Positions 46,776 to 55,443 of a stretch of 64,000 nucleotides of DNA are shown in pieces. The translations under genes were made by a program, and so were the position numbers. This DNA comes from an uncultured Cohaesibacter sp. Lineage in GTDB: Bacteria; Pseudomonadota; Alphaproteobacteria; Rhizobiales; Cohaesibacteraceae. Location: NCBI RefSeq assembly GCF_963666525.1, contig NZ_OY762905.1, forward strand, positions 1,904,001 through 1,968,000, written 5' to 3'. The notes beneath the pieces are model-generated. The model was not told the origin of the DNA. It saw only the letters and a list, made by a program, of their open reading frames with translations, and ran no database searches. Position 1 is the stretch's first letter; every line of letters starts with the position of its first letter.

Positions 46776-47575
46776 CGGCACCGATGGCGTTGGCGCCGCT
46801 TCCGGCGATCATGATCGCCCCCAATGGCGCACGTAAGGGCAAGGCGGATCACCCCGCCCTGCCGGTTACCATCGAGGAGACCGTTGCCACGGCCATCGCC
46901 TGCCAGAAAGCGGGCGCCGATGGCATCCACGCCCATGTGCGGGATGCCGACGGCAGGCATAGTCTTGATGCGGGGCTATACCGGGAGCTGCTCGCAGAAC
47001 TGACGCGACAGACGCCCGACCTGTACGCCCAGATCACCACCGAGGCCGTGGGCCAATATAGCCCGAGCGAGCAAAGAGCCGTGGTGGAAGCGGTCGCACC
47101 ATCGGCGGTGTCCATTTCCGTGCGGGAAATGCTGAGCGATGGCGAAACGCCAGACATCAGGCGATTCTATCACGAACAGGCGGAAAAGGGCGTTGCCATC
47201 CAGCACATCCTTTACAGCAGGGAGGAAGTCGCGCTTCTCACCGATCTCTGCCAGAGGGGCATCATTCCCCATGGGGCCTTGCAATTGCTTTTCGTCCTTG
47301 GCCGCTACACCGAGGGGCAGGTGTCTTCACCGGAAGACCTCCTCCCCTTCGTTTCGGGCAAGCAGAGGCTGGAAGCGCAGTTGCAGACAACAGTGGACTG
47401 GGCCTGCTGTGCCTTCGGCGCCAGAGAAAACGCCTGTCTGCTGAAGGCCGAGAGCCTTGGTGGCAAGGTCCGCATCGGCTTCGAGAACAACATGCTCAAC
47501 GCCGATGGCTCGCTGGCCAACGACAATGCGGAACGGGTGTCCGACCTCATCCGGTCCAGGGCCGAACGACTTTGA
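46772..47575 (+). CDS. BKACE-family beta-keto acid cleavage enzyme (DUF849)
   Basis: A 267-residue TIM-barrel enzyme of the beta-keto acid cleavage enzyme family, of which 3-keto-5-aminohexanoate cleavage enzyme (Kce) is the founder. IMIAPNGARKGKADHPALP at the N-terminus is diagnostic. Metal ligands equivalent to those of Kce appear as His53 and His55 (HAHVRD) and Glu238 (RIGFENNM). The family transfers a two-carbon unit from acetyl-CoA, giving acetoacetate and a new CoA ester. Its ATGA overlap with the aminotransferase gene implies one pathway. It is somewhat shorter than many relatives. Confidence 0.88.
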   Translation: MTAPMALAPLPAIMIAPNGARKGKADHPALPVTIEETVATAIACQKAGADGIHAHVRDADGRHSLDAGLYRELLAELTRQTPDLYAQITTEAVGQYSPSEQRAVVEAVAPSAVSISVREMLSDGETPDIRRFYHEQAEKGVAIQHILYSREEVALLTDLCQRGIIPHGALQLLFVLGRYTEGQVSSPEDLLPFVSGKQRLEAQLQTTVDWACCAFGARENACLLKAESLGGKVRIGFENNMLNADGSLANDNAERVSDLIRSRAERL

Positions 47576-47689
47576 CACTTCCTTTACCATAACAAGAAAA
47601 CAAGGCTCCACCGCCACAGCGACAAAGTTTGCTCAACCTTTCTTTTCTAGAGTGACCAGAAATGGTTCCTCTAGAAAATCGGGCTTTTG

Positions 47690-50497
47690 ATGAAGCGGGT
47701 CTCCTTCTTTCGCATCGCGACGCTGCTGGTCGTCTTTCTCTGCTGCGCTCTGGCGCGCGAGAGCGGCTGGTTTGTTCGTCTGGACAACGGCATCGCGGAA
47801 CAGCGCATGGCCATGCAGACCCGGCAGGCGTCGGGCAGAATTGTGTTGCTCGAGATCGACAACAAGAGCCTGACGTCCATCGGCGTCTGGCCATGGAACC
47901 GCTCCATCTATGCAGACATCATCCGCAAGAGCTTTAACGCCGGAGCCGAGGAACTGGCCTTCGACATCGACTTTTCCTCCAAATCCATAACCGAAGAGGA
48001 TCAGGCCTTTGCCGAGGCGCTGGACAGTGCCGCCGGTCCAGTGACCCTTGCCGTCTTCCAGCAGTTTGCCACTGCCCGCATGGAAGCCGATGCCCTGCGC
48101 TTCAATCGCCCCGTCGAGGCTTTGTCCAACAGCGCCTGGCTTGCCACTGTCAACGTCATCGCCGATCCGGACGGATTTGTGCGATCCTTTCCCCTGGCCC
48201 AATCCATCGATGGCGAGCTGTTCCCCTCGCTTACCAGCACACTGGGTGGACTGCAGCAGATCGAAGCGACAAGCCAGTTGGTCAACTTCAACATTGATCC
48301 TGCCAGCATCCCGACCTATTCCGTCATCGATCTGTTGGACGGAACCCTTGCCCCGGATGCCTTGAAAGGCCGCAAGGTTCTTGTCGGCGCGGGCGCGGCA
48401 GAACTGCGTGACACGATGGCCGTGCCGGTGTTTGGCGTCATGAGCGGCCCCAAGCTGCAGATCCTCGCCGCAGAGAATCTGATACAGGGTACCAACCTGC
48501 AGAGAGCGCCACATAGCTGGGTCTATGTCATCGGCACTCTAGCCATGCTGCCTACGCTGTTCCTACTGTTGTTTGGCCCCTTCAACACCTACAGCCGCAT
48601 CGCGGGTCTGTTGTTGCTGGCAACTGGTATCGAGTTTCTCGGCTATCGTCTTTATGCCGACGAGCACATCCTGCTGGACACGGGTATCCTGCTGGCCACA
48701 CTGCTGGCGACCGGCGTCATCGTCACGCTGACCGACGTCAGCATCAAGTCCATCCTGCTCAATCTCTCTCACAGGCATGGCAAAAGCATCTCGGACCTGC
48801 TCGACACCATCGTCAAGGACAGTCTGACCGGCATCGTCATTGTCGGCGCAGATGGCCGGATCATCAGCATAAGCCAACAGGCCGGCGCCATGCTGGCCCG
48901 CTTTGGCTACGAGGCAAAAAAGGGCGACCTCTTTGCCAGCGCCCTGCCATGGGAATTCGGCCGAAGGATAGCGGACGGTCTCAAAGGCAGCACGGCCACG
49001 AAACCCTCTGCCAATTACCAGACCCTGTCCATCATGCGCAATGAAGGCACGCGCTATTTCGAATACTCGATCACGCCGTCGCTGATTGCACCGGATGGCA
49101 AAGAGCAGAAGGAAGAGGACAAGGTGATTACCCTGCTCTTCCAAGACATTACCGATGCCTACCTTGAGCAGATCCGGCTGGCCTACGCTGCCGACCATGA
49201 TCCTCTGACCGAGCTGTTCAACCTCAATGGCTTCTGCAACCAGATCGACGGCATGGTCACCTATACGACCGAAGGCTCAGGCAGGAAAGGACTGGTGTTT
49301 GCTTGCCAGGCCAGGCGGCTTGAAAAGATCAGCCAGATGCTCGGGCCTGACTATTGCGACATTCTGCTGCAACAGATCGGCCTGGCGCTGACCGACTGTG
49401 CCCGGTTCGATGCTGTCGGGTGCACGGATCACAAACGCTTTCTGCTCTTCAAACTGCACGCTGGAGAAGAGGACATAGCCGGGTTGACCGCGACCATCCA
49501 TCAATGCCTCGACAGGCCCTATGACGTGCGCGGCCACAGCATTATTGTAGGCGGGCAGGTCGGCGTAGCCCGATTTGATCCGGACACCATGCAAACCGCT
49601 GCAGATCTGGCTGAAGCAGCCAGCATTGCGCTCGACCGATCTCTTGAAACCGGGGAGCGTACGCTGTTCTATTCACCAGCCCTTGCCGCAGACGTCCATC
49701 TGCAGCGCCTGTTGGAACAGGAAATCGTAAGCGCCTTTGAACATAGCGAATTCGAGCTCCACTACCAGCCGCAGGTCGACCTGAAAAGCAGAAAGATCAT
49801 CGGCTGCGAGGCCCTTGCGCGCTGGAACCATCCCGAACGGGGGCTCATCAGGCCGGACCATTTCATTCCGATCCTTGAGGAAACCGGCAAAATAGTTGAC
49901 CTCGGGCGCTGGATCATGCAGACCGCCTGTCGGGAAGCCATGTCATGGCCGGAGCCCGTCACCGTTGCCGTCAATGTGTCCGCCGTCCAGTTTCAGCGCT
50001 CCGATATCCTGCAGGACATCGAACAGGCCCTTCAGTCATCCGGCCTGCCGCGTCATCGATTGCATATCGAAATCACGGAATCTCTGTTTATCGCAGAAAC
50101 GGCTGCAATCATCGAACAGCTCAACGCGATCAGAAGCCATGGCATCAAGATTGCGCTCGACGACTTCGGCACCGGCTATTCGTCCCTGAGCTACATCCAC
50201 CAGTTCCCCCTCGACAAGATCAAGATCGACCGGGCCTTCGTCAAGGACCTGCCCTATTCAACCGATTCCCTGGCAGTCATCAACGCGGTCACAGCGCTGG
50301 CCCGCGGTTTTGACATGCAGATCATCGCCGAAGGCATGGAGACGGAAGAACAGGCAGAGATCCTCCGCCTTGCTGGATGCCATATCGGACAGGGCTACTA
50401 TTTCGGCAGACCAGTGACCTGCGGGGAATTTGCCTCTGCGCTCAAGAAGCTGTCCATGGATGTCGACGAGACCACCGAATTGAGACAGGCAATATAG
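47690..50497 (+). CDS. CHASE2-PAS-GGDEF(degenerate)-EAL membrane phosphodiesterase
   Basis: A 935-residue sensor. An N-terminal helix (about 7-22) is followed by a periplasmic CHASE2 domain (about 30-280), three membrane helices (about 290-365), a PAS domain (about 385-500), a GGDEF-type domain (about 510-670) and an EAL domain (about 690-920). The GGDEF site reads TDHKRF, so it cannot be a normal cyclase. The EAL domain keeps EALARW, EITES, DDFGTGYSS, KIDRAFV and AEGMET, so cyclic-di-GMP hydrolysis is expected. The ATG at 47690 is preferred to a TTG one codon before; the ribosome site is weak. Confidence 0.9.
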   Translation: MKRVSFFRIATLLVVFLCCALARESGWFVRLDNGIAEQRMAMQTRQASGRIVLLEIDNKSLTSIGVWPWNRSIYADIIRKSFNAGAEELAFDIDFSSKSITEEDQAFAEALDSAAGPVTLAVFQQFATARMEADALRFNRPVEALSNSAWLATVNVIADPDGFVRSFPLAQSIDGELFPSLTSTLGGLQQIEATSQLVNFNIDPASIPTYSVIDLLDGTLAPDALKGRKVLVGAGAAELRDTMAVPVFGVMSGPKLQILAAENLIQGTNLQRAPHSWVYVIGTLAMLPTLFLLLFGPFNTYSRIAGLLLLATGIEFLGYRLYADEHILLDTGILLATLLATGVIVTLTDVSIKSILLNLSHRHGKSISDLLDTIVKDSLTGIVIVGADGRIISISQQAGAMLARFGYEAKKGDLFASALPWEFGRRIADGLKGSTATKPSANYQTLSIMRNEGTRYFEYSITPSLIAPDGKEQKEEDKVITLLFQDITDAYLEQIRLAYAADHDPLTELFNLNGFCNQIDGMVTYTTEGSGRKGLVFACQARRLEKISQMLGPDYCDILLQQIGLALTDCARFDAVGCTDHKRFLLFKLHAGEEDIAGLTATIHQCLDRPYDVRGHSIIVGGQVGVARFDPDTMQTAADLAEAASIALDRSLETGERTLFYSPALAADVHLQRLLEQEIVSAFEHSEFELHYQPQVDLKSRKIIGCEALARWNHPERGLIRPDHFIPILEETGKIVDLGRWIMQTACREAMSWPEPVTVAVNVSAVQFQRSDILQDIEQALQSSGLPRHRLHIEITESLFIAETAAIIEQLNAIRSHGIKIALDDFGTGYSSLSYIHQFPLDKIKIDRAFVKDLPYSTDSLAVINAVTALARGFDMQIIAEGMETEEQAEILRLAGCHIGQGYYFGRPVTCGEFASALKKLSMDVDETTELRQAI

Positions 50498-50769
50498 TTA
50501 ATATTGACAAGTTAACAGCCGGATTATCCGTATATTGCTTACCTGTATGAATATACAGTTGGTTTCGACAACTCGAAAACAAGTAATTCTAGCAGTGAAA
50601 ATTCACATCCTTTCCGCGATATTGTTTGTGGAAACTTAGTAGTATCGCGGTATTCAAGCACACATTGAATATGATTTGCTTTCGTGTGGTCTGACTGTGC
50701 AGATCCCCCCACAGAGTCTGCGGTCAGCACGATCTGGCTCAATCAAAAAATAAAAATGGTGACACTTTA
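50498..50769. promoter_or_regulatory. Promoter region of the ArsR-type regulator with two palindromes
   Basis: A 272-bp AT-rich leader. CTGTAT-GAAT-ATACAG at 50543-50558 is a perfect inverted repeat with a GAAT core, comparable in style to operators of persulfide-sensing ArsR proteins. GTTAA-N10-TTAAC at 50497-50516 is a second one, directly after the upstream stop codon. No gene is seen. Confidence 0.5.
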
Positions 50770-51108
50770 ATGTCCACACGCGTTTTCAGTGAGGACATCG
50801 ACGAATCCTCGTTGGAGAAAATGTCAGATGTCGCGTCGCAGGCATCCAGTTTTCTCAAGGCTATCGCTCACGACGGACGTTTGATGATCCTTTGCCACCT
50901 TGCAGACGGAGAGAAGTCCGTTACCGAACTGGAAGAGTTGCTCTCTGCTCGTCAGGCTGCTGTATCACAACAACTCTCGCGCCTTCGTCTGGAAGGCCTC
51001 ATCGATTCTCGCAGGGAAGGGAAATCGATATACTACCATCTGGCGGATGACCGTGCGCGACGGATCATGGACCTCGTCTACGATCTATTCTGCGGCAGTC
51101 ACAAATAG
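50770..51108 (+). CDS. ArsR-family regulator of the SqrR/BigR persulfide-sensor type
   Basis: A 112-residue winged-helix repressor. Cys42 (LMILCHLADGEKS) and Cys108 (YDLFCGSHK) occupy the positions of the two reactive cysteines (Cys41/Cys107) of Rhodobacter SqrR, which form a tetrasulfide bridge on sensing persulfide. The helix region RQAAVSQQLSRLRLEGLI is typical. No metal-site ELCVCDL motif is present. No sulfide-oxidation gene is near, so it may act on a distant locus. A terminator follows. Confidence 0.82.
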   Translation: MSTRVFSEDIDESSLEKMSDVASQASSFLKAIAHDGRLMILCHLADGEKSVTELEELLSARQAAVSQQLSRLRLEGLIDSRREGKSIYYHLADDRARRIMDLVYDLFCGSHK

Positions 51109-51137
51109 CCTCGCTTCCGATTACATGTCGGAAGAAT

Positions 51138-51165
51138 AAAAAAGGCCGCAGATGCGGCCTTTTTC
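51138..51165 (+). terminator. Terminator after the ArsR-type gene
   Basis: AAAAAAGGCCGC-AGAT-GCGGCCTTTTT: perfect stem, tetraloop and T tract. The symmetrical flanks may also serve iolG from the other side. Confidence 0.9.
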
Positions 51166-51240
51166 GTGTGGTCTGAAACTATTCGCAGAGCAGGAAAAGC
51201 GCTGCCAGCTTCCGCTAGCGCGCTCCACCAGATGCCGGGC

Positions 51241-52233
51241 TCACTGCCCGACCTTGATCACCTTGCCGGTGCGGTAGGATTCCCAGGCAGCTTCCGCCAG
51301 CTCGATGGCCTTCAAGCCATCAATGTGGTCTGGATGCTTTTCGTCCTGACCGGAAATCACACGGCAGAATGTCTGCAGCTCGGATTTGTAGGAAACGGCG
51401 TAACGTTCCTGGAAATAGTCCAGAAGCGGATCACTGCGGTAACCGGTGGCATTTGCCAAGGTGACAGAGGTGCCGCGCAAGTTGTTGGCGCGGACCATGC
51501 CCTTGGAACCATGCACTTCGACGCGCTGGTCATAGCCATAGCTCGAACGACGGCTGTTGGTGATGACGGCGATGCGGCCCTTGGCAGATTTCAACGTGGC
51601 AGTCGCGGTATCCAGATCGCCGATGCGGCCAATGGCCGGGTCGGTCAGAACGGAACCGGTCGCGGAAACCTCAACGATCTCGTCGTCGAGCACATAGCGC
51701 GCCATGTCGAAATCGTGGATCATCATGTCAACGAAAATACCGCCGGAGGTCTTGAGATAGTCAAGGGGTGGTGCGGACGGATCACGAGAGGTGATCTGGA
51801 CAAGTTCAACCTCGCCCACTTCGCCGTTTTCGATGTTGCGCTTGACGGCGTTGAAGTTGGTGTCGAAACGGTGGTTGAAGCCCACCATCATCTTCACGCC
51901 AGCCTTCTCGACAGCCGCAACGCATTCGCGGACCTTGTCCATGTTCATGTCAATCGGCTTTTCGCAGAAGATGTGCTTGCCACCCTGAGCGGCTTCCAGA
52001 ATCTGCTCGGCATGCTTCATGGCGGGAGAAGCGATGATCACGGCATCAATATCCGGGTCGTCCACGATCTCCAGAAGGGAAGCACGTGCAGCGCCGGTCA
52101 TGGCTTGCACAAAGGCGGCAGCTTCATCCGCGGGATCATGAATCGCGACAATTTCAACATTGTCGAGCGCATTCACAGATCTGGCGTGAATTTGGCCAAT
52201 GCGGCCGGCTCCCAAAAGACCGATACGGATCAT
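51241..52233 (-). CDS. iolG: Myo-inositol 2-dehydrogenase
   Basis: A 330-residue GFO/IDH/MOCA oxidoreductase. The N-terminal Rossmann domain has GLLGAGRIGQIHA; EKPIDMNMD (near 95) carries the catalytic Lys; the NHRFD and MIHDFDMARY signatures are those of inositol dehydrogenases. It oxidises myo-inositol to scyllo-inosose. The ATG at 52233 follows GGAGAAA. No other iol genes are adjacent, so the pathway must be encoded elsewhere or the substrate may be another polyol. Confidence 0.87.
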   Translation of the reverse strand: MIRIGLLGAGRIGQIHARSVNALDNVEIVAIHDPADEAAAFVQAMTGAARASLLEIVDDPDIDAVIIASPAMKHAEQILEAAQGGKHIFCEKPIDMNMDKVRECVAAVEKAGVKMMVGFNHRFDTNFNAVKRNIENGEVGEVELVQITSRDPSAPPLDYLKTSGGIFVDMMIHDFDMARYVLDDEIVEVSATGSVLTDPAIGRIGDLDTATATLKSAKGRIAVITNSRRSSYGYDQRVEVHGSKGMVRANNLRGTSVTLANATGYRSDPLLDYFQERYAVSYKSELQTFCRVISGQDEKHPDHIDGLKAIELAEAAWESYRTGKVIKVGQ

Positions 52234-52583
52234 ATAGATTTCTCCAAGTTGCGTTTCTGCATGGGTATTAGCGAAACCGGAACGCGCCGCTATGACGGCT
52301 GATTTCATCGCGCTGTTGCCGGTCGGTGTCCACCGAATACAGGATAGGGTTGCCCGGTCATGAGCGCCCGTCCAGATACCAATAAAACCTTAGTAGCACT
52401 CAAATGCCACATTTAGGGTTGATTAGTCAAATTGATGGTCATGCTAATGGTCACTTCCGGCAGACTTCTAGCATACCGGCCCAGTGCCGAACAGCGACCA
52501 CAAGCTGATAGAAGATATGCACCAGCGTCATGTCTCCTCTACCCAGATATGACCATACAACGCGATCAGACAAATTCGGCAAA
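52234..52583. other. Intergenic region upstream of iolG
   Basis: Together with the icd terminator this makes a 447-bp gap. It holds the iolG promoter in an AT-rich part around 52380-52450. I see no gene or strong repeat in it. Confidence 0.5.
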
Positions 52584-52615
52584 CAAAAAAGGCGCCCGGA
52601 GAACCCCCGGACGCC
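52584..52615 (-). terminator. Terminator after icd
   Basis: On the minus strand the stem GGCGTCCGGG/CCGGGCGCC-type is followed by six T residues, 65 bp past the icd stop. One mismatch lies in the stem. Confidence 0.8.
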
Positions 52616-52680
52616 AGATACGAAACGTCAGATACGAAGCCAAGGCATCATGCTGATCACAATGCCTTCGGCGAACCGTT

Positions 52681-54902
52681 TTATCCGATGATCGCGTTGA
52701 ACAACGCACTCGGACGCATGACCGCAGCTTTCTTCTCGACGCTTGGATGGTAATAGCCACCGATATCGGCAGCACCGCCCTGAACCGCAGCCAGTTCCTT
52801 GAGAATATCGGCTTCCTTTTCGACCAGTGCCTTGGCAATCGGCGCGAAATGGGCAGCCAGAGCGGCATCGTCCGTCTGCTTGGCGAGGGCATCGGCCCAG
52901 TAGCGGGCGAACCAGTAGTGGCTGTCACGGTTGTCAGGTTCGCCCACCTTGCGGGACGGCGAATTGTTATTATCCAGAATGCCCTGCGTGGCGGCCTCGG
53001 CCGCAGCGCCCAGAACGGCCGCCTTGGCGTTGCCCTTGCGGTCGGCAAGATAGTTGAGGCTCTCGCTGAGGGCGCAGAATTCACCCATGGAGTCCCAACG
53101 CAGATGGTTCTGCTGAACCAGCTGCTGCACATGCTTTGGCGCAGACCCGCCAGCACCGGTTTCGAACAAACCGCCACCATTCATCAACTTGACGATGGAC
53201 AGCATCTTGGCAGAGGTGCCCAGTTCGAGGATCGGGAACAGATCGGTGAGATAATCGCGCAGTACGTTGCCGGTAATGGCAATGCTGTCCTTGCCCGCCG
53301 TGATGGTTTCGAGTGAAGCACGGGTAGCTTCACGCGGAGCCATGATCTGGAACTTCCCGGCAACGCCAGCCGCTTCAAGAGCTGGAACGACATATTTGAT
53401 GATCTCGGCATCGTGACCACGCTTTTCATCCAGCCAGAAGATGGCCTGGGCGCCGGTCAGGCGCTGACGGTCGATGGCCAGTTCAATCCAGTTCTCGATC
53501 GGAGCCTTCTTGGCCGTGCAGGCGCGCCAGATGTCACCGGCCTCGACGTCTAGGCTGTGCAGGACTTCACCATTGGCCAGAACAATCCGGATCGCCCCGT
53601 CACCGGTGGCTTCGAAGGTGGTCGGATGGGAGCCGTATTCCTCTGCTTTCTGGGCCATCAGGCCAACGTTCTGAACAGTACCAGCCGTTGCCGGATTGAG
53701 CGCGCCATTTGCCTTGAAGAAAGAAATGGCTTCGTCATAGACGGTCGCATAGCAATTGTCCGGGATGACGCAATTGACGTCGCCCTTCTCGCCCTTGGCG
53801 TCCCAGCCCTTGCCACCGGCACGGATGAGCGCAGGCATGGAGGCATCGATGATCACGTCGGACGGCACATGCAGGTTGGTAATGCCCTTGTCGCTGTCAA
53901 CCATGTACATGGCAGGACGTTCGGCGGTGAGCGCCGCGATGTCGGCCTGGATCTCGGCTGCATTGGGCAGGGTCGCGATGCGGTTCAGCACGTCGCCCAT
54001 GCCGGAGTTGGGATTGACACCAACGCTGGACAGAGCATCAGCATATTTCTCGAAGATCGGAGCCAGCCAGGCCTTGACGGCATGTCCGAAGATGATCGGG
54101 TCGGAGACCTTCATCATCGTCGCCTTCATGTGCAGCGAGAACATGATACCGTCTTTCTTGGTCTTCTCGATCTCTGCCGAAAGGAACGCCGAGAGCGCCT
54201 TGGCCGACATGAAGGTCGCATCAACCACGGTGCCTGCTTCCAGCTTCCAGCCATCCTTGAGAACGGTCACCGCGCCATCCTTGCCGACAAACTCGATCCT
54301 GGCCGCACCGGCCTGATCTGCCGCCAGCGTGGCAGCCACTTCGTTGGCGTAGAAATCGTCACCCGACATGGAAGACACATGGGTCTTGCTGTCCGATGCC
54401 CATGATCCCATCGAATGCGGGTTCTTCTGGGCAAAATTCTTGACGGCCTTGGCAGCGCGACGGTCGGAGTTGCCCTCGCGCAGAACCGGGTTCACGGCCG
54501 AGCCCTTGATGGCATCGTAGCGCGCCTTGATATCCTTCTCGGCATCATCCTTGGGCTCTTCGGGATAGGACGGGATGTCGTAGCCCTGGGACTGCAATTC
54601 CTCGATCGCAGCAACCAGCTGCGGCACGGAAGCCGAGATGTTTGGCAGTTTGATGACGTTGGCGTCCGGTGTCTTCACCAGTTCGCCAAGCTCGGCCAGA
54701 TCGTCGCTCTGGCGCTGTGCTTCGGTCAGGTTTTCCGGGAAGGTCGCAATGATACGCCTGACAGGGAAATGTCCTTGGTGCCGACCTTGATGTCTGCCGC
54801 CGCTGCGAAAGAGCGGATGATTGGCAGAAACGATGCGCTTGCCAGCTCAGGCGCCTCGTCCACAATGGTATAAATGATGTCTGGGTTCGACTGATCGGCC
54901 AT
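52681..54902 (-). pseudogene. icd: Monomeric NADP-dependent isocitrate dehydrogenase, interrupted by a one-base frameshift
   Basis: The two open frames together encode the 740-residue monomeric IDH that oxidatively decarboxylates isocitrate to 2-oxoglutarate. The first frame, from ATG 54902, starts [20 protein letters not shown] and gives KDISLSG, then runs out of frame and stops within about ten codons. The remaining frame restarts at [20 protein letters not shown] and continues to 52681 with all family blocks ([42 protein letters not shown]). Restoring one C next to 54756 rejoins them exactly. No slippery heptamer is seen. It is either a very recent mutation or a sequencing error; the gene is otherwise intact. 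Confidence 0.9.
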
Positions 54903-55443
54903 TTTCTCTACCTTTCCGGTTCCCGAAATCCGAGCATTCCCTTGGTCGTGATAGAGATGGCTTTCCCTACCTTTTCGACAAGGAAGAAGTTTGAAGCGAG
55001 CGTGCGCACTATGCGTCAACCGGTGATTGACATTCAAGTCAGCAATTGGGCGTCAATCATCGTCTGCGCCACTTTATCCTGCACACTCCTTTTGCGATCA
55101 AGTCTTTAGTCACTCCTCAGGGACATTCCAATTCAACATCTGTCGCATGCAGCCCCCAAAGATGGCAAGATTTGTCAGTTGCAGGAAATTGCCGGAAGCT
55201 GGCGGTGCACGACGTTGTGTCCGTGGCAAATAGTCCCTTCCACAGCATGTGCGAATCCGTCGCACCAGAGCCGGGATCTGCCCGGATTGAGCGCTGTGCG
55301 GGCCCCTAGCGCCTTCACGCAGACACCTCCCGCCCTAACCAACGGCAAAAAAGGGAGGGGGGAGGCAGACGAAGCATTCACAGATCTGCATATCTGCAGA
55401 AACAGCAAGAAATACTTAAGGAAAAAAAGCTAATTTGTTACCG
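54903..55443. promoter_or_regulatory. Intergenic region between icd and the chemoreceptor gene
   Basis: A 541-bp gap with divergent promoters expected at both ends. An icd ribosome site (AAAGG) is near 54912. From about 55060 to 55330 the composition is mixed without a credible gene. The last 60 bases are A-rich with CTTAAGGAAAAAAA just before the chemoreceptor start. Confidence 0.5.

Noticed and set aside
45438-46781. A 447-codon frame opposite the aminotransferase
   Set aside because: No recognisable motif; the plus strand carries an intact PLP enzyme with all key residues.
54545-54865. An independent 106-codon gene overlapping the icd frameshift
   Set aside because: The true readings of this stretch are the two icd frames, whose joined product matches the monomeric IDH family.
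54726-54902. Programmed frameshifting in icd
   Set aside because: No slippery heptamer, stimulatory stem or known precedent in this family is visible; error or mutation is simpler.
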